From: Agaricus subrufescens
Lineage: Eukaryota; Basidiomycota; Agaricomycetes; Agaricales; Agaricaceae
Assembly: GCA_029945375.1 (NCBI GenBank)
Contig: CM057066.1
Location: forward strand, 1,054,001 to 1,118,000
Direction of reading: 5' to 3'
DNA length: 64,000 nt
Both the position numbers and the translations under genes were made by a program. This document shows positions 55,410 to 64,000 of the stretch, one piece after another (position 1 is the stretch's first letter; every line of letters starts with the position of its first letter). The notes beneath the pieces are model-generated. The model had not been told where the DNA came from. It worked only from the letters and a program-made list of their open reading frames with translations, and ran no database searches.

Positions 55410-55915
55410 CGTAAAAGTTGAGTTATGGGCGGATAATCCGAGCGCCTGTCTCGTTCATTCCAGGCATCGCTTCCCACGAGAATGGGGATATGATTGGACA
55501 GAGTAGGCGCGCAGGCGAGAGGGCAACGGGAGATATCATTAATCAGTGCAAAACCGTGACTAGTGCCAATGACCCCATTGAGATGAAGCAAGTTTAAAGA
55601 CGCGTGAATCGTAGTGCTGATTCTGTCTAAATACTACTAACACAACCGGAGCCTATAAATACTGTGTTTGATTGCTTCGTGTTTCGGTCAATCTGGATAG
55701 ATCCTTCAAGATCAGTCCTACATTCGCATTCCTACGTAAACCTATTCCATGCGCCCTAATCCGGCGCCCTCCAGACACCGACTATGAAACGTCAGAAAAT
55801 GCCCTCCGCTAGAGCTAAGGTAGGATAGCTCAGCCAAACTCGGTTAGTGTGAACGCCTACGGTAGGATGTCAAGCACAAGTGCTACATCGTATGGACCTA
55901 CCACCGCCACCCATA

Positions 55916-58900
55916 CTAACAATCACGGTTACTCAGACTTGAATTTCTAAATCTAATTCGGGGAGGACTAAGACTGGTCAGGGGACTAGGGCTCCCGAAC
56001 CGAGGACCATTCTCCTTTTCAAGTTGCTGCACAATTTCTAAACCTCCAGGACGCCGTTCAACTTCGATCGACCAGCACCTTCCGATCAATCCACGTAGCA
56101 TCTCATTGGAGCAATCGTTTGAATCTAATGTCACGCTGTCCAGCTGAGCGGGAGCCTCTCCTTTCATCAACTTGGAAAGGGCCTTGATATCCGAGCATCC
56201 CGCAAACGGTGTAAGCCCAGTCAAGACCTAATGATTATTCGACTATTACCACCATATACGGCACAAAATTGAACCGAAGCATACCTCATAGCATACACAA
56301 CCAAAGGCCCATATATCGCTTTCACGGGTAGGGTGTGCATCATCCTCCAAAAGCTCTGGGGAAGCCCAGCGAGTTGTAAGCCCAGAAACACAAGTCGTGG
56401 TCTTGGAAAAACCGAGTGTCATATCCGTGGTGATAGTCGATAGTCCGAAATCTGCTAGGCGGGCGTTTTGATTTTCATCAATCAGAACGTTGCGCTATAC
56501 AAGCAATTAAGTAATTCAATTTACAAAAAATAGCGTGTAAGACATACTCCTTTGAGGTCTCCATGAACGATATTCTGCTCATGGAGGTACTGGAGGCCAT
56601 TAGCAATGTCATAAACCTTAGAAGAGCAGTGTTAGAGTGTCAAACAGAGGTATGAACCATCAAAAACACTAACAAATGGCTTGCGAGGGGCTGAGGGTAC
56701 CCTCTCTAAATATTCAACGATATTACCATTTTCCATCCAGGGCGACACAAGGCAGATTCGTTCCTTTCTCTCCAAATAGAAAATTCCATCGAAAGGGACG
56801 ATATTAGCATGATCAAGTTGGCTCCACAAAATCGCTTCCCGGGCATGAGCCTAACAGTGTTATGGCATGTCAATAACACAAGTATTATCACGAGGGTAGG
56901 GTAGGATGATCTCGTACCCTTAATAACTCTTCTATCTTCGACTTTTGGTATAAACGTACAACTTTCAGACAAATCAGCTGCCCTTGATAACGCCCTTGAA
57001 AGATGTCACAGAAACCTCCTCCATCCTTGGAGACTATATCTTGGACGCCACTTAAGATGTAGCAGGTGGGATATAGCATAGAGACTTCGCAAAGTTTTCG
57101 TAATGCGATCATAGTGTGTTTGAGCAGCCAGGGTTCTGCAGCGTCTCGAAAATCCGGGTCCGAAAGATACTGGGCAAGTTAGGACTAAATGAATATTGTC
57201 AGATAATAGTGTGTCCTTTTGCTCACTCACGTGGTTCAAATGGTCGATTAGTGATTGGGCGTTGTGATCCCTCAACTCGAACAGCGTTTTCCTCTTTGCT
57301 TTGTCTCGTAATGTATTGGCAAGCCACGTCAAAGTCTATGCAACGTTGGGACAACATGAACGTCCGAAATCTTTCACGAACGGCATACCTCTTGCGTGCG
57401 GGACAACGATTCGTGTTTCCATAAGTCTTGTTGCTCGGCAGGCACCACCTGCGAACCAAGTTGTGCCCGGTTTAACCGGCCCTGCTGAAGTTGCTGTAAA
57501 AACTTCAGCCTTTTATCCACGACTTGAGAGATTCATAAAGGGGACTGACGTTTAGAAACGCCGGAATTGAATCATATACGGAATATGTGAGGGTTTCAGG
57601 AGATAAAGTCTCTGGCACTTGGGGCTGCTGTGCTGTAATGCGGCGAGAACGACGAGTGTCGCGTTGCCCGCTTCGTTCGGGTAAGGACACCTGATCCAAT
57701 ACAAGAGTCCTTTCCACCTCTAGTGCTTTCTCTACCTTCTGTTTCTCGGCTCTCGATGATATTTTGAGAGTCTCCATCGCTTTACATGCCTGTTTGACTA
57801 ACTCGGCATTTTCACGTATCAAGGCCATTTCAGCGTCGTTCCTCTGTAGCTTTTCATTGCTCCTTGTGGCAGCCAGTAGAAATCGTGATTCCGTGTAAAG
57901 TTTCCACCACGGCCACTCTCTGAGCTTATTATATGCCCTTACGTTCTTCTGAATAGTTCGAATCGCCTTCGCCTTATCCAATAATTTCTTCGTCCATTTC
58001 CTCGCAGTGCACGTTCGCGCGACACTTTGTATACGCGTGAAAACATTGTACAATAACATATTCTTCTGCTCTTCAAGCGCTGCCAGGACCTCCGCTTTGA
58101 AGAAGATTTTCGAGTTCCCAATCTTGTATGTACTCTCGTCAAGCTTCAAGGCGTTTATCATTCGACGACACTCTTCGCGATCATCCACACAGCCGCGAGG
58201 TAAGGCTCCCGATGTTAAGGCCGCATATCGTTCTCTGAATTCTACAGGGGTGATTCGATCGGGGTATCCCAGGCGAGGAATGCGAACACCGTCCAAAACA
58301 CTGTGGTAACGCAATTGGCTCAATACGAAAGGTACGTCAACCTGATTCGGTTTCTTGTATTTGTTTGGAACAATGCAGCGGACGAAGTGGGGTTGTGTGG
58401 ATTGGAGTTGGACCATGAGGTTAGACAACTGCTCTTTGTGGCGTTGACCGGCCGTGCGGAATGCGGTCTTCTTCAAAGCTCGTTTTTTTCCTACAAAGAA
58501 CATGCTTCTAGGACTTCTAGGACTTCTTGGACTAGAGGCGTCGTTGTATTCCGCAAAAAGGGTGGCGATATATTTCTCGGAAGAGGCAGCAAGAACCCGC
58601 GTCAAGTGATCACTGAGCGGATCCTTATTCTTGTCTAACCAGTCCCCCGTGCTGTATTCCACAATATCAGCATAATGTTGAATCCTGAAACCTTGCTTGA
58701 ATCGAGTGGGTTGATACTTGTTTTTACCGGGATGGTGGTACTTTTCCTCGTCCAGACCTGCCCAAAGCGAATGCAACTTGATCGTAAAGGTAAGATCCGT
58801 TCCTTTTGGCGAGTTGCCCTCTTCATCCAAGCAGCTGAGAATACCATTCGCATTGCCACTGGATTCAATGAGGTCGATGGTGGGTTGTAAATCAAGACCA

Positions 58901-60779
58901 AAGTTGACGTAATCGAACTTGATTTGCTCGCGAGCATACTCCTCTTGTTCAAGAACAAACATCTGGTGATAGAAGAATTGTTGCAACTTTTCATTCGTAT
59001 AATTGATGAGAAGTTGGTCGTAACCATTGATTTCAGAATTTCCGAAACCAGCGATATCGAGGACACCAATATAAGTGGACTTGGAGTAGGGTCGATCCAA
59101 TGCACTGTTGATTCGGTCCACAAGAGCCCCAAACGACTTCTCGTACAATGTTCTACTCAACGCCGCTAATTCATCTAGTGCTTGTCGACGGGTGCGAATT
59201 TGAGTCACCCACTCACGCCCAACAAGAACTCGTGGACGTAAGATTGCACGAGTGAACTCCGAGAGGGAGAGGCCCAGTAAATGGCAAACACACTCCGCCT
59301 GTAAGGTATTTGAAATCATCGCACCATCACTATGGAATGAGTTAATGACCATGTTCCCGATTTGAAGAACAGCGGCAACGACTCTGAAAAAGTTGAATTG
59401 TTCCATGGGTGTAATGTCCATTGTATAAAGTGCGGCCTAGAGCGATGTTGGGCGCGAATAGGAAAAGAATACTCTCACGATACTCACCTTCAGGCTGTTC
59501 CATTCCTTCCTATCATCTACGCCATGGATTTCTTGCCTACTTATTTTCAAGTACTCGTAATTTTCCATTTCTCCATCCAAGAAAAGCTCATCTTAGAGGC
59601 AATTAGTCTCATACGCACTTCCAACCAATAGGAGGCCGTACTCTTTAATGTGATATCACCTCCTGCAAGTAGCTGATAGAACACATGAAAATTCCTCTCC
59701 GCTTCATTTCTATAGACAACCCGACTCTTCTCTAGTAAATACCAATCAATGTTCGCTCCTGCAATGGTGCCATCTGGGGCAAAATATATCTGTATAAATT
59801 TCCCGAATTGACTTGAATTGTTATTTCTTTGTGTCCGAGCGTTACCAAATGCTTCTAAGATGAGGTTGGCTAGTAAGATTTGTCGTCCAAGCAAACCCAA
59901 GGAATCCTTCACATTTGGTTGAGAGGGTATCGCAGGTAGCGAGTTAGAGGGGACGTGAAAGCTACCGTTCATATTCATTGAACTATCTGGGGAAGGCATG
60001 TCGAAAGCGGCGGAACTGAATGTCCCGTGTTGAGAATGAGTAAGCCATCGGGGTCGGAGCGCTTGCATATCTGTGGCGATGGCAACCAGATACTGGACCA
60101 CTTTTTTCGTACTCTCGGTCTTTCCGGCACCTGACCCTCCACTACATATCGAGAATCTGAATCAATTTGAGCTAGAAGCGTGTTAAGGATCTGCGACTCA
60201 CGTAATTAAAATGCTTTGATTCTTTTTCTGACTGTGCATCTGGAGCCGTGCACATTCTGCAACCGCAAATATGTGGGGCGGATTATCAGGCCTGCGTTTG
60301 TTTCTGTACTGCTGAATGATATCGTCTGTGTAGAGGGGTAGACTTTGGTAGGGATTAATGGCGACAAGGAATAAACCTGAGTACGTCTATGAACAGTATC
60401 AAACATGCACAGGAAGAACCTAGAAAATCGGAGCCAACGCACGTAGATTCCACCTGCATAGTATCTTGACAGTAGATTATGCACGACACTCGCTTCATTG
60501 ACGAATGATAAATTAGCAATATCCTCCGTCCTATTGAACTGGGGTGGATTCATCTTGAACAAGGAATCAAACGGCATTGTCTTAGTCTGTCCGCTCGTTA
60601 AGCATATAAGTGTCCAAATTTAAATGGCATACTACCTCGCCTCCCATCGTCGTCACTTCAGCAGCTCCGTCATTTTCGCTATGGACCCATCCGGGGACAT
60701 AACCTTCCTTAACATCGCGGACCCATACTTGAATGGGCAATTGGGCCGTTTCTGCAGCAGGAGCCTTGGCACCAACCAT
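55916..60779 (-). CDS. myosin-II-type motor fused to a TKL kinase
   Basis: Roughly 1,400 residues. The start [13 protein letters not shown] is followed by an SH3-like N-domain ([16 protein letters not shown]). The motor includes [21 protein letters not shown]-loop [10 protein letters not shown] and a Ser/Pro-rich loop-1 insert. It continues with switch [21 protein letters not shown], switch [42 protein letters not shown], and the neck [20 protein letters not shown] (myosin II signature). After about 110 helical/charged residues, the unspliced frame stops at 57505. An intron with donor AAC|GTCAGT (about 57552) and acceptor TTTTACAG joins it in phase to [13 protein letters not shown] and [15 protein letters not shown]. 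The kinase follows: [48 protein letters not shown]; end SSLSNRDC at 55916. The usual coiled-coil tail is absent. Confidence 0.75.
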
Positions 60780-62123
60780 TGTCGGGGGTAGTGAAGAAAG
60801 ACTGCCTGTGCGGCATCCCACATGGTGCGGATGGCACCTCAGACGCCCAGATCCAAGGGCAGTGAGAAGACGGAGCTGTCACCGATGACATTTGCCCCAT
60901 TTGGAGGGGGGAAAGAAACACAAAGGCTATGTCTAAATTAGTACTACTGAAGGAACCAATGTCTAGTAGTTTGTTCATAAGAGTGCATTTATAAAGAACG
61001 AACTGACGAATCGACTGACATCAACGCATTGACAATTCCCAATGCCATGGGCATAGGAAATAAGCAGGACGATCCCATATAGACGGCTTCGGAGTTCATG
61101 CACATGCTACAACGCTATGAGCATTTTTTCATCAAAAGTCACGCGGGCTCCGAGTCCTATTTCTGGCCTATCTAGGCTGGTAGCCTCCCAACACCATCTT
61201 TGCTGACTTATTTGCAAGCTCGTTATACTTTCTCAGAGCCTGCTAAAAGCAAACACAGTTATCAGACTCCTCGAGCAAATTTTCCAGTATCCCAAAGTCC
61301 CCATTACGATTCTTTCATCCGTTCTGTTTCCATCCATGTGTTGCATTGGTGGCATACGCGGAATCGGTGATTATCACAATACCGCCAATGGGAGGGTGAC
61401 GGCATATTTCTCGGCATATTGATCTGTCTGAGGGCTTTGAGTGAGTAATAGACGCCAGTACCCGCTTCGACACCGACCAAATAGGCATACTAGTATACCT
61501 TAGACTCGAGGGCATTGGGAGGGCGAAGCTGCGACAAGTGATAACTATCCCATCTGGGGAAAGCGAGAACCCGAAATCATCATATGTGGCTCTGAATACA
61601 CAATACCCTAGGTTTAGAAGTATTGCATCACCGCTTTATGTACCAATAGCGAATCAAAAAGCCCAGGACTCCTGAGCTTACATATATACAGGCTAAGCTT
61701 TCCGACCTTGATATTACCATACAAAATGCCTTGTTCGAACTCGGTGTGAATGAGTAATACAAAATTGGCGAGGAGAGAGCGACTAAGCGATATCCCATCT
61801 CGAGGCTGATATTCCACTCACAGCCTAATGCACGTCGCTCTCTCCGCCCCGTCATCAACATCGCCTTTGAACGGTGAGACGTGAGTTTCTGCTGGGAAGG
61901 ATTGTCGGAACAGTGGTATAAGAAAGGAACCGGGTCATAATAGACAAAGAAGGGTAGTGCAGAATATTGGACATTGGCTTTGCTTTATTATGCCATTCTG
62001 GTCGTAGATGTTTGTTGGCCGTTCTATCGTCCAAAGTTGGTCAGTGCATTTCGGAATATATATACTACAGAGCTGTGGCACACACTCACTAAGACAGGGT
62101 TTCCGTAAGCAGTTCAGGTTGGT
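60780..62123. other. spacer between the two fusion genes
   Basis: Upstream region of the complete fusion gene and 3' flank of the second one. On the minus strand at about 61315-61620 is a stretch with FGFSLSPDGIVITC and IVIITDSAYATNATHGW. The latter recalls the TDSxYV part of fungal RNase-H-like proteins, but the frame is short and I do not call a gene. Confidence 0.4.
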
Positions 62124-64000
62124 TCATCTTGAAATAGTGTTACTTAAACTTGAGTTCCTAAACCTAAACCGAGGATGGCTAGGTTCCTGGGTAGAACTTC
62201 CAAACCGAGGTCCATGGTCTTTTTCAGATTTTTGTAAGATTTCTTGACTTGTAGGGCGCTGTTTAGGTTCAATTGACCAACATTTCCCGACCAATTCACA
62301 CAACATCTCATTGAAATAAGAATTCGGGTCTGTTGTTGCGTGGTCCAGCTGAGCGGGAAGTTCTCCTCTCATCAACTTGGAAAGGGCTTTGATATCCGAA
62401 CATCCCGCAAACGGTGTGAGTCCAGTCAAGACCTGTAGTCATTTGAGTATCACCATCATATACGGCACAAAATTAAACTGATACATACCTCATAGCACAC
62501 ACAACCAAAGGCCCAAATATCGCTTTCATGAGTAGGGTGTGCATCATCCTCTAAAAGTTCCGGAGAAGCCCAGCGGGTTGTAAGTCCAGAAAATCCAACT
62601 GTAGTCTTGGAAAATCCAAGTGTTTCATCTGTGACAATAGTTGACAGCCCGAAATCGGCTAGGCAAGCATTTTGGTGGTCGTCAATTAATACGTTGCGCT
62701 ATGTAAGCGAGTGAGTGACTCAACACACAAGAGTTTGGACATGATTCATACCCCTTTGAGGTCTCCATGAACGATATTCTGGGCATGAAGGTAATGGAGG
62801 CCATTCGCAATGTCATAAACCTTGAAAAAGTGTTGTTAACAGGTTAGACATGGATACGGAACATAGAATATACTAACAAATGGCTTGCGAGGAGCATCCG
62901 GTACCCTCTCTAAATACTCGACGATATCACCATTTTCCATCCAGGGCGATACAAGGCAGATTCGTTCCTTTCTCTCTAAATAGAATATTCCATCAAAAGG
63001 CACGATATTAGCATGGTCAAGTTGACTCCACAGAATCGCTTCCCGGGCATGAGCCTAACAGCAATAGGGCATGTCAATAAGACAGGTATTATCAGGAGGT
63101 TAGGGTAGGATGGTCCCGTACCCTTAACAACTCTTCTATCTTTGACTTTTGATATAAACGTACAACTTTCAGACAGATCAGCTGCCCTTGATAACGTCCT
63201 TGAAAGATGTCACAGAAACCTCCCCCATCCTTGGAAGCTATATCTTGGACGCCACTTAGGACGTAGCAGGTAGGATATAACATAGAGACTTCGCAGAGTT
63301 TTCGTAATGCGATCACAGTATGCTTGAGCAGCCAGGGTTCTGCAGCCCTTCGAAATTCTGGATCCGAAAGGTACTAGATAATCAGGACCAAATGAATATT
63401 AATAGAAAAACGGTATCTTTCTCCACTCACTGACATGATTCAAGTGGTCAATCAATGATTGGGCACTGTGATCCCTCAATTCAAATAACGTCTTCCTCTT
63501 TGCTTTATCCCGTAATGTATTCGAGAGCCATGCCAAAGTCTATGCAACTTCAGGAAAACATGAATTGAAATCATTCAGATCAGCATACCTCTTTCGTATT
63601 AGGCAATTGTTTGAGTTTCCATAAGTCTTGTTGCTCAACCCGCCCTACCTGCAAGCTAGGTTGAGCCTGAATAGCCAAGCCCTGCTGAGACTGTTGCAAT
63701 TATTTCAGCATGTTTATTCGCAATTAAGATTCAAAGGAGAACACCCACGTTTGACCGTGCAGGAGCTGAATCATATACGAAAGATGTTGGGGTTTCAGAG
63801 GATGAAGGCTGTGGCACACGAGGTTGCGGTGTTGGGAAGCGGGGAGAGCCACTTTCACGTTGCTTACTTTGTTTGGCTAGGGATTCTTTACGCGATGTCA
63901 CAAGTCTTTCTGCCTTTAATGCTTCCTCGGCGTTCTGTTTCCATGATGACTCGATAATCTCGGATTTTTCACATAATTTTTTGTCGAGCTCAGCGATTGA
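62124..64000 (-). CDS. second myosin-kinase fusion gene, 3' part (runs off window)
   Basis: The kinase half matches the complete fusion nearly exon for exon: EPxLLKHT-like adaptor, [71 protein letters not shown]; end SSLSNTISR at 62124. Upstream, after the in-phase exon SQQGLAIQAQPSLQVGRVEQ, the same intron (donor AAC|GTGGGT, acceptor CAACAG) leads back to a myosin-tail-like stretch. That stretch includes ELDKKLCEKSEIIESSWKQN, AEEALKAERLVTSRK, PQPRVPQPSSSETPTS and VYDSAPARSN, matching [11 protein letters not shown] of the other copy. The motor itself would lie beyond 64000. Partial at its 5' end. Confidence 0.7.

Noticed and set aside
57505..57550. Stop at 57505 as the natural end of a stand-alone short-tailed myosin
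   Set aside because: The last residues of that frame ([14 protein letters not shown]) lie within a well-formed intron. Splicing leads in phase into the kinase, and the second copy shows the same junction.
61315..61620. RNase-H-like gene (TDSAYATNATHGW)
   Set aside because: Only one motif-like stretch, a short frame, and no upstream DG/E motifs in continuous frame; mentioned only in the spacer note.

Overview
The window looks like nuclear DNA of an agaricomycete-type basidiomycete. Genes are broken by many short (about 50-70 nt) GT-AG introns. The protein families fit: cytochromes P450 with FGFGRR-CPG haem loops, a CmcJ/asaB-like oxidoreductase, a TET/JBP-like dioxygenase, and TKL kinases with HGD in place of HRD. 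I cannot name a genus. Gene models were spliced by eye from open frames and splice sites.

Left part (1-26 kb). This holds RPS14 (-), a 70-residue cyanase-N-terminus-like HTH protein (+), the mRNA-export factor GLE1 (+), a 4.7 kb gene-poor stretch, a RING/coiled-coil/Ser-Pro-rich protein with a 4-nt microexon (+), and another 6.2 kb gene-poor stretch. Then come a P450, a GPI-type GH16 glucanase, elongin C and a CmcJ/asaB-like oxidoreductase, all on +.

Middle (26.6-47 kb). A tandem duplication of a CCCH/RBR E3 ligase gene has been broken up. The intact gene is at 43.5-46.9 kb (-). The left copy survives only as a 3' relic and a 5' relic, with a frameshifted TET/JBP-like gene between them. Between the two RBR copies sits a non-LTR retrotransposon (29,750-43,275, 15-bp target duplication, poly-A tail). 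Its ORF2 is split by a Ty1/copia element (34,194-39,945) with two apparently identical 272-bp LTRs, a 5-bp target duplication, a half-tRNA-iMet primer site and an apparently inverted gag segment.

Right part (47.5-64 kb). This holds a second P450 (-), a tandem-hairpin minisatellite, an uncharacterised 228-aa protein (+), a GTPase relic, and a same-strand array of TKL-kinase genes. One is a stand-alone kinase with a repeated C-terminal tail. The next, by my splicing, is a single gene fusing a myosin-II-type motor to a TKL kinase. The 3' end of a second such fusion runs off the right edge. The motor of the complete fusion has changed residues in the P-loop, switch I and switch II, including both partners of the usual switch I/II salt bridge. 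It may therefore be a non-cycling motor serving as an actin or nucleotide sensor for the kinase. This fusion is the most unusual system in the window.
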